DNA of 64,000 nucleotides, from assembly GCA_947095585.1 (NCBI GenBank), contig OX352761.1:112331890-112395889 (forward strand), given 5' to 3'. Source of the stretch: Nephrocerus scutellatus. Lineage: Eukaryota > Arthropoda > Insecta > Diptera > Pipunculidae. Positions 11,865 through 23,400 of the stretch are shown piece by piece. A program made the position numbers and the translations under genes. Under the pieces are notes generated by a model, which worked only from the letters and a program-made list of their open reading frames with translations, ran no database searches and had not been told where the DNA came from. How positions within the stretch are numbered: the stretch's first letter is position 1; each line of letters opens with the position of its first letter.

Positions 11865-12485
11865 TGGCTAGTGGTAACCACTGGAAGGGAACATCGCCCT
11901 ACTAACGATATCAATGGGACTTGGTTAATGGTTCACTTGGCACTCACGACTATGTGATATATCATCATAATTAATTATGTAGACAATGTCGTCGAACCGG
12001 CGCTCGCAATCGGTGACCGACAAAGTAACTTACAAAGGCCAACTAAAAGAGCGAGCTTATAAATTTGTGCAGCGAGTATATAGACCACTTTTTCACTTGG
12101 GTGTCTTGGTCCAGTGAGTTTTAAGTGACTACTGCTTCCAAGGTAAAAAGTGCAAGGCTATTTCTTGTCATGACACTGATTACTGCTCTGAATAATATTA
12201 TTTAACTTTTTTTCCGATGCAACCTATTAAGTTTGCTATATGTTAGGAAGAAAGCCAACACTTAACTAAAGTACAGATTGAAATAACCAACTGCGATTTT
12301 CATAATTATGAATTCGAAAATGAAACCGTTCCATTAACAACATTGCTAGACATTATGTTTAATTTTCGGTTTGGGAGTATAAAATAAGAAGCATTTCCGA
12401 AACAAACTAGTTAAATATAGAAACAGAAAACGATTTCAGAAGACTGGATATTTTTTTATACACTTTTTTATATATCGAGTTATTT
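11865..12485. other. Intergenic, nothing recognised
   Basis: Upstream region of the Osiris gene. AT-rich, without a recognisable element. Confidence 0.4.
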
Positions 12486-12489
12486 ATTC

Positions 12490-12790
12490 AATCAGGAGGC
12501 CCCGCAACACAGCAAGCAATTCATGAACTAATAGTGCAAGTATGGGAGACAGAAGCGATGCCAGAAGACGAAGATGGATCCTGTGCCTGGTATCCTGGTA
12601 TAACGTTGTTAAGTACCGCGTGTAAGATGTTCTCCTCTATTCTTCAAGACAGGATAGCCCCATACACTAAAGTCATTATTGGTCCATACCAGTATGGCCT
12701 CATCCCAGGCAAATCAACAACTGATCAGATTTACACCCTTAGGCAGGTGATGGAAAAATGGCTAGAGTTTTAAAGCTCACTACACCATCT
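12490..12790 (+). mobile_element. LINE reverse-transcriptase fragment
   Basis: Closely matches 9450-9770 of the larger LINE copy (ACAGCAAGCAATTCATGAAC and the following GGTATAACGTTGTT) but lacks about 40 bp between them. It retains a KSTTDQIYTLRQVMEK segment that is shortened in the other copy. Truncated at both ends. Confidence 0.85.
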
Positions 12791-12914
12791 TTAACAGAAT
12801 TCGGCCATTTATTACTTATAATATTTTTAAGATTTTTGATAATTAAATAAATTAATTAGCTATCCGCTAATAACTTTTATTATTACTGTGTTTTTCTACA
12901 AGACAGCTGTACAC

Positions 12915-13345
12915 ATTTTTTTTTAAATTTGCGCACGCGTAAAGGGGTTCTCAGCCTTATATTACTCGGCTATATGCTTGGCACAGCGTATTCGTTCAGG
13001 AAAAGGAGGGGAAAAGAGAAGATTTCTACAAGCTTGTGTCTTGAATGCCAGTTGATCATAGTGATGTGGAAAGATAGAGCTTTGCAGAGCATTCCACATG
13101 CGTTTTGTACGGCTGAAGAACAAAGCTCTGAACTTAACTGTACGTCCAAAAAGGGCTTGAGGGTAAAATGGTGAGCATTTAGAGCGCCACGAGTATTGCG
13201 GTTGAATGTAAGGCGAGAGCAACTCGTTATTTATCTTGAGCTTCGCTGGTTGAAAAAGCAATAAAATAGTGACAAGCTGAAAACGTTCCTTCGATGTGCA
13301 AACGAATCTTCGGTCAGAAGCATGTCATTTGGAAGAAGGTCATTT
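12915..13345 (-). mobile_element. CR1/jockey-like LINE 3' end
   Basis: Minus-strand frame 13261-12962 carries FRALFFSRTKRMWNALQSS and FPHHYDQLAFKTQA, matching the C-terminus of the plus-strand element at 34414-34690. Upstream SLSLFY sequence extends it to about 13340. A third copy lies at 20440-20885. Confidence 0.8.
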
Positions 13346-13539
13346 GGAACTTCCTGCCGCCCACCTGAGAGAATAGAATATCCATATTTGTCTTGAAAAC
13401 TCTTCGAAAACCCAATATAAATGCTGAAACTATTTCTAAAACATAGATTGAAATTTCTGTGTTTCTAATAAATAATAAATAGTAAATAGCTTATCCGGTA
13501 AAAACTTCAGTCCGAATTAAATTAAATGGGCAGTAGGTT

Positions 13540-14790
13540 CTTTTAAAACTTTCAGCGGTTATAGGATCTTTCAAGCGCTCCTAAAGAAGCCAGTCGATCT
13601 CATCCTACCGGGTATGATTGCTTTATTTAGAGCCAGCTACAACTAGGGGTACATTCATACTAACTGGAGACAGGTAAACGTGATATTCATCCCCAAACGA
13701 GGTAATAGGCCTAGTGAGCTGCCTAATTCATACAGACCTATAAGTCTAACATCATTTGTCCTCAAAACCATGGAGAGACTTATTGATGTTTATATTAGAG
13801 GCCGGTTAGACTTGTCTCCCCCTCTGCACTCAAGTCAGTTTGTGTACAGGAAAGGTAAAAGCACAGAAGGTGCCCTTAACTACCTTGTAAAGAAGATAGA
13901 AGGATTTTTTTGTTCCAATAAAGTTTCTCTGTGTGCCTTCCTCGACATTGAGGGTGCATTCGATAACAATGGCTACGACTCTATTGCAAGGGCAATCAAT
14001 AGCAGGGGTATCGAAGAATCGACCAATCATAACTCCTCGGGAGGAGTGTCTGTGTCTGTGACTGGCTGACTGCAGTTATGGGATGTCTCCAAGGAGGAGT
14101 GCTTTTTCCCCTTCTATGGTCACTTGTCATCGACAATCTTTTAGTCGATCTTCTCAGATCAGGCCATTGGTTATGCGGACGATTTGGCGATTTTTATTAG
14201 TGGTAAGCACTGCACGACTATCGCTAGTTTCATTAACTACACTTTTTAGAATGGTGCAGCAGAGAAGGTCTATTCATAATACCATTCTAGTGCCTTTCAC
14301 GAAGAGAAGACTGATCGATTTGGGACCTGTCATCATCAAAGGCACCACGTTAGAAGCACTAGAAGCTGTTGTAGGGCTTTCACCCCTGCCAATCTTCATT
14401 AGGAAGACGGCTGCTAGATGCGCTATTAATCTGCAACTCGAATACGGGAACAAACCGGGTGACTATGTGGGTCACATGAAAATTCTTGACTCAATTCCTG
14501 AAAGAGACATGTTCTGCACTATCTCCGACATTATGGTCAGGGAGCACTGTTTCGAAAGGAAATTTGAGATAGAAATATTGGACCGCGTGTTTCGGCACTG
14601 GACGCTAGAAGTCTTGTCTGGTTCACAGATGGATCGAAGATGGAAATTGCAGTTGGAGCTGGTGTCTTTGGACCCAACACCAAAGTCTCGCTACCAATGG
14701 GAAAAAGTTGTTCCAGGCGTAACTCCATGCCATTGAAATCTGCGCCGAGATTAATCTAAATAAAGGAATTATAGGCGCTAGAATATAAAG
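13540..14790 (+). mobile_element. I/LOA-type LINE with RNase H, 5' part before a mariner insertion
   Basis: Frame 13680-14069 is reverse transcriptase (IFIPKRGNRP, SYRPISLTSFVLKTMERLID, SSQFVYRKGKSTEGAL, CAFLDIEGAFDN). Degenerate GG-VL-P-LW and CGRFGDF segments follow in other frames. At about 14620-14740 a WFTDGSKM-type RNase H start with GAGVFGPNTK can be read. RNase H continues beyond the inserted mariner at 15975. Many frameshifts. Confidence 0.8.
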
Positions 14791-15973
14791 GGTTATCCAT
14801 TTTGCGGTTTCAAAAGTAAACGTAAATAAAACACATATAAAATATTTTTTATCATGATATTTCTTTTTTATTATAAAGTTTGAACGTTGACATTATGTGT
14901 GAAACACTACATCATTTAAATGACCACCACGCGAATTGTTGCAAGCATCAATTCTTTTGAGGTAATTTTTGACCACTTTTTGACACATATTTTTAAGTGC
15001 TCAAGAGTTAAAGGTTTATCTGCATAAACACGGTCTTTCGCGTAGCCCCACAAAAAAAAGTCAAGCGGTGTCAAATCGCATGATCTTGGTGGCCAGTTGA
15101 TATCGCCACGACGAGAAATTACGCGGCCAGGAAATGTCTCTTGCAATAAAGCCATATTCGCTCGAGTTGTGTGGCATGTGGCACCGTCTTGTTGAAACCA
15201 CATATTTTCTAAGTCGTATTCTTCAATAGCAGGCAAAAAAAAGACCAAAGACCGGACCAAAGAGCGCACCAAGCAGTGACTTTTTGTGGATGTAATGGCC
15301 TCTCTTCAATTACTTGAGGATTCTCAGAACCCCAAATACGACAATTTTGTTTGTTAACATACCCACCTAGTGAGAAATGTGCTTCGTCGCTGAAGAATTT
15401 TTTGTTCGAAAAATCGCCGTCAACCCCCTGTTGTTCAAGCACCCGTTCGACGTATCTACGACGTTGTGAATGGTCAGCTGGCTTCAGTTGTTGTGTGAGC
15501 TGGATTTTATATGGATGTAGGTGTAGATCCAAATGCAAAAACGCCATAATGTGCCGTAAGACAGTCCTAATTCCTGAGAACGACGAGGAATCGACACATT
15601 CGGGTCTTCGGCAACACTTTCACTTACAGCAGCGATATTTTCAGTGGTACGAGCGAAACGATGATGCACAGGCCTTACAATATCTGTAACCGATCCAGTC
15701 TCTTCTAATTTCTTCACAATTTTGCCAATTGCTTGCGTAGTTGGACGTTTATGTAAACCATAATCTCCTCTTAAAGCACGATATGTGGCTGTGGCAAAAT
15801 CACCATTTTTGTAGTAGGTTTTTACAATTTTCAAGCGTTGTGCGATAGTTAAGCGATCCATTTTCGTAAATGTCAGACTTTCAACTGAAAAAAAAAATTG
15901 TTTTAACAACTTAGTTTGACAGATGTCGAATTCCAGCCCCATACTTTTGAAACCGCGAAATGGATAACCCTTT
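14790..15973 (-). mobile_element. Mariner-like DNA transposon with long terminal inverted repeats
   Basis: Terminal repeats of at least 27 bp, GGTTATCCATTTTGCGGTTT at the left and its near-perfect reverse complement at the right, enclose a minus-strand transposase. The start is at about 15862 (MDRLTIAQRLKIV helix-turn-helix). SDEAHFSLGGYVNKQNCR, WFQQDGATCHTT and WPPRSCDLTPLDFFLWG follow. The second and third catalytic Asp are about 36 residues apart. Two frame changes, near 15500 and 15240, inactivate it. It splits the RNase H of the surrounding LINE, so it came later. Ends are outside the gene-coding parts of CRHBP and Osiris. Confidence 0.9.
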
Positions 15974-15974
15974 A

Positions 15975-16110
15975 TATCTTTTCATATAGCCAGGCAGCAC
16001 ATAAAGCGCTGTCGTCCAATTTAATGGACTCAATATCAGTCAAAAACTGTTACGATGCACTGTAATCTCTTGCCAGACACAACAACAACAACGGTTTGGT
16101 CCCTGGTGCG
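15975..16110 (+). mobile_element. Continuation of the LINE RNase H after the mariner
   Basis: Plus-strand reading gives SQAAHKALSS and, after a stop, SLARHNNNNGLVPGAL, which match the later part of RNase H (SDSQAA...VPGH in the family). This is the distal half of the element at 13540-14790. Confidence 0.7.
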
Positions 16111-16114
16111 TTAC

Positions 16115-16695
16115 ATCATGAATTGAATGCAATTAAGTTTTGAAGTATGAAGACACTTTTCTTTATCTGTTTAATATATCTTTTAAGCTATTGATTTTAT
16201 GTAGGTATACATTATTTATGTTATTATAAGTATTAATTCAATTTGATTAAATGTAAAAGTGCTTGGTAATGTATATTTTTGGTAGTTGTAGTTATTGCTT
16301 AACATGTTAAAAAGAACATAACTTGACACATTTACTTTCAAATCAAAATAACATCTTCTCTTGTATCTAAATAAATAAATTTTTATCTCTAACAATCACT
16401 TTGTGTAGGAATTTGGCAACCCTATATATTGGCCAAAGACTCGAAATTCATTGAAAAATGTTGCTCTATTCACCGAAATTTATCAGCTTTTCCACTTTGG
16501 ACATAAATTCTATACACGAAAAAGCACACCAACGCCGGTTTGCATTGTACTACGATAGCTTCCTAGCAAGCACCACTCCGTTGCGCCTGGCAAGACAACA
16601 AGTGTGAAGTATAACTACCCTCTGTACGTTCATAAAATGGTACAAGCTTTTACCTTCCCATCACCCACCCGTAGTCACATACCATAGTCGTTTAG
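16115..16695. other. Intergenic upstream of CRHBP, nothing recognised
   Basis: AT-rich; no coding or repeat pattern seen. Confidence 0.4.
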
Positions 16696-16700
16696 CATGG

Positions 16701-16737
16701 TATAAAAGGATACGTCTAACTGATAACACGGTCATTT
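16701..16737 (+). promoter_or_regulatory. Candidate CRHBP core promoter (TATA and initiator)
   Basis: TATAAAAG at 16701-16708 and the initiator-like TCATTT at 16732-16737 (A at 16734) are spaced as in arthropod TATA/Inr promoters. The predicted start lies 684 bp upstream of the exon 1 ATG, so the leader would be long or itself spliced. No other good promoter was seen closer. Confidence 0.5.
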
Positions 16738-17417
16738 CATCGTCGGCAGTCCGCGAATTCATTTGGATCATAATTACATCTGCACATGTAACCGCACTTA
16801 GGCGGATCATAAGAATACATAAAACAACAACAAATAGTCAATTAACTAACAACATAATATCCTTGATTGCGGAAGTTGCCATTTTCTTATTAGTCGTCCT
16901 GTGCGAGGCACCCACTAAATGAATTCTGGATTTAAGCCAAAAGAACGGAGGCGTGAAATTACAATAAGTGCTTTGCTTTCAGAGTGCACATAAGTCTGTT
17001 CCGGAACTGGTGCTTATCGTTGCAATTTACTTTAATAAAATTAATGCAGTATCGTGTTCGTCACTAATACTTAACTGACTCTCTGAGTATTTAAAAACAA
17101 GCGAAAAGGATCTTCGATAGAAAGTAACGCTTAATGTAAATAAAAGCATTTTTGTCTACGAAGAAGCAGTTGAGTGGAATTTTTTTTATTATAACGTTGA
17201 AGTTTTCTCAGTGAAGTTCGATTTAAGTAAAGTGCGCATAGCAGCATCCAGCATCTTATACTGCCGGGTTTTATTTTAACGAGTAGATTAAATCAACATT
17301 ATCGTTCATTAAAGTGATTTATTTTGTGTCCATTAAAGGTGTCACCCAGAACAGCCAAAAAGACAAAATATCTTAGTTGTACCTGCGGGAAAACTTTCCG
17401 TTACAAAGTTCAAAAAC

Positions 17418-17471
17418 ATGAAGGCTGTAGTTGTGTTCTTTTCGACTGCAATTATCCTGTTAGGTGTTAAG
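17418..17471 (+). CDS. CRHBP: CRHBP exon 1 (signal peptide)
   Basis: Eighteen codons from an ATG in the context AAAACATG encode MKAVVVFFSTAIILLGVK, a good secretion signal, and end at a consensus donor AAG|GTGAGT in phase 0. Exon 2 begins in phase 0. The match of total length to the vertebrate family supports the pairing; another upstream exon cannot be excluded. Confidence 0.7.
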
Positions 17472-20400
17472 GTGAGTACCTAATAGCAGTATGATATATT
17501 TTTGAAAATATTCCACATTAAGTATAAAGTTTAAACATAAAGCGTGTATGATTCAGAATGCTAGACATGCTTCGTTAATCTTTTCACATCTCACATTCTG
17601 TTATGTGCATTTAAAGCTTCTTATCTTATCCAGTTGCTTATCAGGAATGAATTTGATTGAAAGAAGTAAAGACGCGCATTTTCTTGTTGGAAAACACGTG
17701 TGACTTGTGTTTTCTAACTGCTACTGAGAGCCACTGTAGGTAAACATGTTATTGTTTTTTTTTCAAACAATAAACAACAATATGCGTGATGGAGAAATTA
17801 AAATGAATGCGACGTTGCACTTGAGCAGAAATCGTTGTTATGCCAAAATTGAATTAAATAACAGAGTTTTTAAAAAATAGAAAAACTTAAGACTTAAACG
17901 ACTTATACCTTAAACCTTAAGCCTTAGCAGAGCTCACAAAATACATAAAGTCTTAAGTTATGACAGCAGAGATTTAAACAAACTTCATTGTTACACAGAG
18001 TTAAATTTTCATTTGGTGAATTCATTCTGTATTTCTTATGAAAAATATAAAAGTTTGTTAACTTGTGTCCTAAGTTTTCTATCAGCATAAGTTAAAGTAA
18101 TTCATGTAAGAACTTAGAAATAAAACAAAAATTAAGGAAAATGGACAGAAACTTCAAAAAACAAGATTTTACATTTTTGGTATCCTCATTTCTTTAGTAG
18201 TGGGCATTGCCTTCCCGACCATCTAACAAAGGAATAATTCACCGGGGCATACCTTGGATAAGTTTTGTTATTTGTTTTCATTTAAATTGTCACATACGCA
18301 GATGTTAGGCTGCTGAGTGTCCCTGGAAGGGCAGATCGCATCCTAATCTTTTTTCCGAGCAGGTCCCAATCGGTTCAATGGGATTCATGTCCGGGCTCAT
18401 CGCAGGCAAAGCCATCACGTCAATTTCCCCTTCTTGCAAATGTTCGGTAAAGCACCTAGCGATGTGTGGTCTAGCATTGTCCTGCATCAACATGAAATTT
18501 TCTCTAATAAACGGTGCGAATGGAACCACATTTCTCCAGGTGTCCAGCTTATATTCAGAGGACATGAACATTTTTCAGCGAAAGTGTATACATCTGTAAG
18601 TTTGTACGTTTGTTTGCCGTGACGTATATATCGGCTTCTACCATTCAACATTTGATGTGACTTCTTTGAAAAAAATTGGTTAGCGCTCGGCTTGCGATGG
18701 AGTAATTTTTTCATTCATCTCATTTTTTAAGATAATTCAGTGCTTAGACTGAATTACAACTATCCATTTGGTGAGCTGAGATCTTATAATATGTGGAGTT
18801 GGCTGATCTTTCCACGATGCACAGCCCTGCTTTTCCACGCAGTGAAATTCCAGCCCACACCATGACGGAACCTCTCGAAAAAATTTCCCGCTGGGCAGCT
18901 GTTGCAAAAGAGTATCTCAGACCTGATCATCTCCACAATCTGCTACGACCATCTGGTGGACGCAGACAAAACCTGAACTCAACAGTGAATAGGAATTTAC
19001 CCCAGTCAGCATCTGTCAAATCCTGGTGAAGCCGAGCAAATTCAATAAGACGACGCTTATACTTCACCGTAAGACTCGGTATATGAGTAGGTCTTTTTGC
19101 TCTCAGGCCACGTTTAACTAATCGCCGCTCACTGTTTAAGCATTCGCAGCTGTCCCTCGAAGTCTGTGAAACAGACGATTCTGAAAGCTTTCAAGCAGCA
19201 AATATCTGTGATCCCTTGCAGATGTTGCTCTGGGGTGAGCCTTGACGCCGGCCTTCACTGACGATGCGAGCCTTCACTGGCGACTTCTTCTGCCGTTATT
19301 TGCATTGTGTGTTACAAAAATCACTTGCAACTAACAAATAATCAAATTAAAGCAAATTCATAACAATAAACTTGTTCCAACAATTACGAGCACATAGAGT
19401 CCTAAAATTGGTATATCTCACGTATACTCTACTACTACGTTTAATAAATATGAGGTTCGAAGTTCGAATCCCAGAAAAATATTATCTAAATGTCTAACAA
19501 ACAACCGAGAAAATTCTGCCATGGAAAACTTTTCAATTAACTTTCGGAAACGGCTATATGTTGTTAGATCCACAGCCATACTCATAAAGTTTCTAAGGAC
19601 AAGTTTGCCATTAAAACAATTACATATAAATTTACGATACGTTGCACAAACTAAGGACTTGTTATGTTTTAGGAAATATACAATGCACATCTTTTCTGAT
19701 TTTTTAAGTGATGTTGGTGCGATATAAGTGAAGTAACCTTGCTCGGAAAAAAATTATGATTTTAGATAGTTTTATGAAAGGCCGTGATTGGACACCGTTT
19801 GTGAAGCCGAAATAAAGATATGTCGTTACATACGAGTGTGGGTCAATAAGTCCGTGACTTTTTGAATGAAACACAGGTTTTTGGATAAAAAATCATTTTA
19901 TTTTTCAAAAAATAGTCTCCTTTGAGCTGTATACACTTTGTCCAACGTTTCTCCAATTGTTTTATCCCTTCCAAAAAAATAAGATTTGTTGAGGTCATCA
20001 AAATAGCTATTTGTTTGTAAGATGATTTCATCGTTGGAGTCAAAGCATTTTCCGGCGAACCATTTCTTCAGGTTTGCAAACAAGAAATAATCACCCGCAG
20101 CTAAATCCGGTGAATAGGGCGGATGATGGAGCAATTCGTAGCAGAATTAATGGACGCCAAACACTACTGAGAAGTTGTCACACGATTGCGTTTGTGGTCG
20201 ATTGTGAACAAACGCGGCACCCATCTTGCGAAGAGCTTTCTCATACCCAAGTGATCATTCAAAATTGAAACCACTGAGCGATGTGCGATCCCTATGGCTT
20301 TCACAATCTCTCGCACTTTCAATCTCCGTGAATCGTGAATTTTTTCAATTGTTTCGGGTATATATAGACCTCAACTGTCAATGCCGTGGTAAAAGAGTTG

Positions 20401-23400
20401 TGCATTGTTTACGATAGATTTTTAATACCAAAATTTTCGTTAAGGATATTTCAAATGTGCACACGCTCAAGGGGTTTGCACAGCGTGAGCGTTCGGAAAT
20501 TAAGGAGAGGAAAAGTTGAGATGCGTATGCACGTGTGTCTTAAATGACTGCAGATCAATCTCTATGTATGTCAATGTCAGAAACACAGCAATTCATTCCA
20601 CATAATTGTGCGGCTAAAAAAGGAATCTCTAAATTGGTTGGTACGTCCGAAGATAGGTCTAATGGTAGACGTGTGAGCCTGAGTTGAGGCACGGGTATTT
20701 CGGTTGAGTTGGAGGATGGGCGGTATGCATCTGGATATTTCTTTTGAACACCGCTTATGGAATAAACGATAAAACAGTGACAAGCAGGAATCATTCCTAC
20801 GGTGTTCAAGCGATTCGATTGTTTTCGCGATATTTACGTCACCAATAAGATTTAACGTGCCAAATGACCAAAATGATCGAATGACCAAAAATGTTTACTT
20901 CCTTTGGGTCATTGAAGCCTTTTTTGTCTCAGTTTCTGGTCATAGTTGAATTTGAATATGAATTGAATTTGAGATGTTTACAGACTCAACAAGTTTCTAA
21001 CCTTTCTTGATTATTGCAAAACATAATATCATGTATTTTTATTAACCATTTCCATAGGTAATGGATAATGATCAATGGTTTGTTGGTTGCATCTTCAACA
21101 TTGTCTCTAATTGTCATGAATTCTTCATATCTTTAGGAAAAGTTTTAATAATTTCATCATTTGGTATTGGTAGATCTCCCGTATACTATTAATACAATAT
21201 TGGTCCCAAAACGATACCTTGTGGTACACATTATGATGTAATTTTTGTCATCACGTTTTACTCTTAAGTATCTATCAGTTATATAGGATGTTAGAATCTT
21301 CTTCTTTTCTAATTTGTGTTTCAATCCCCTGTTCCTACTTTCCAGCACGTGTTCGATTTTGTTTGTAATTCTGTGTACGCTCCACAGAACAACAAGTTTT
21401 CTATGAATCCAGACTAATGTGATGGAATTATATTATTCTATTTTGTTTTATCGTTTTGATTCTTTAACGAGTAGGTAACAGTTTCTCAAATATCTTAGAT
21501 GTCGTTGTTGGACGTAGAGATTGACATTAGAGCGTATTTGCCTGGCTTTGCTATCATACAACATTTAATAGTAATTAAGAAAATATTGAGAAAAATTATA
21601 AAATGTTTAAAAGATACTCAAACGCTCTGGTTATCTGGCTTTATAAACATTATTTAACACGGGGCACATGACTAATACACAATTAAATAACAAAAATGGA
21701 AAACAATCAATTTTCTGCTATAAAAACGATAGCATAATCTTTGCGAATCAGCGAGCGAGGTGATTGGTGACTATAGAGTAGTGAATGATAAAAAAGTAAC
21801 AGAACTGATTTTCTAAATAAATCGCACTTAATTGGCTTTTCATCTGCACACAGTTGCAGAGTACAAACAATTTCATTCCCTCTTTCTACATTAATCCGAT
21901 CACGACAGTTAACCATTTCTCAAAAATGCCCCTGGTCTCTTCAAAAAAAAATTATTTTTGAAGAACTCTTCTATTAGGTTATACCAACAACGCCTTGTCA
22001 GTCAATAACAATTCTTCAGCTGAGTTTTTGTCATTTGCACAGAGATTTACGCTCGCCTTTACTGGGAAGTTTCATAGAATATACTTGCATGGGGACAGAG
22101 AAATGCGTCAAACAAGTAGTCATGTCAGCTGCAAACATCCGCATAAAGCCACTACTCAGTGGTGTTTTGCATGGAAAAGTTTCTCACAAGAGAAACTAAG
22201 AAGTTGAATGCCTTTAGGCTACAGTGATGCTCGTGTGCAGACACTAAAGATGTCTAGTATTGGTTGCCTGATAAGATAGCTCACTTTATACCTTAATGGC
22301 TAATTTGTACTGCTTCTATCTTGTCTGATATTTTTCGTATTTTTCCATCATTGAACTGAGACTCGTGAAGCAAACTTTTTTGAAAAAAGCAACTAAGTAC
22401 GAATACGACAATTAAGTTTATAAATTTTTTGATCTACATGTCTAGACTTTAAGAGAAATAATAGATAAATCTCCAAGTTATTTTTTTATCTTTTAAAGAA
22501 ATTAATAAAAATAATGATAATAATAAAAGCGATAAAGCGAAAATTTTATCTCTGCAAAGCTAGTTGCTATGGTTAATGTGGGAAAGTAAAGTAAAGTCAA
22601 GTGGAGCTTCTCAGCTCACCATATGGATAGTTATAATTCAGACTGAATTGATTAGTTTAAAATGATTTTAGTTTAATTTTTTATTTTTTTTTTAAATTTT
22701 TTTAGACCTCGAAGATGCCGAAAAAAATCGGTTTTCCATGCATCACACAAGCAACACGCGTCATAAACTACGCCATCGCAAGCCAAGCGCTTAGCAATTG
22801 TTTTAAAACAAGCCCCATCAAATTCTGACTTGTAGAAGCCGAGATATACGAGTGCACACACTGACAAACTGACACACGTACGTTGAAAAATTTTTCCTGT
22901 CCTCTGATTATTAGCTTAGCCCTTCGGGAGCGCAATTATCTTACACAACTTTTTGATACACAGCAATTTATATTATTTCTGTTATCCTTCTTTGGAGATT
23001 TTCAATATTCGTTTATGGTTACATGAATTACGGTTGGGTAGAGACAACAAAGCTTTTCGTAATCTGCCAATTCTTGTTACTAAATCATGGCATTATCCGT
23101 GCTTCTTCTATGTAACAAAATAATACTCTGAACTCTTAGTAATAAGGTTTGAAGTGAAAGTCCTTCAGACAATTCTTGGTACCATATTTGAGGATGTGCA
23201 AAAAATTAAGCTCAATAGGTTCCGGTAGACATGAAACCAGAAAATAGGGCAGATCAAGATTTTGCTGGAATTGTAAGGTACGAGGTGCCATCAATAATTA
23301 CCCGTGTTATGACTGAAGACGCAAGATTTTGGTTTTATTTTTTATTTCTTAACGTAATCTCACTTTAGGTCGATACACTTTTGCCAAAGTTTCTGCCATT

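Noticed and set aside
14083..14736. 217-aa plus-strand frame as a gene
   Set aside because: It crosses LINE reverse transcriptase and RNase H mostly in wrong frames; a chance open frame in a dead element.
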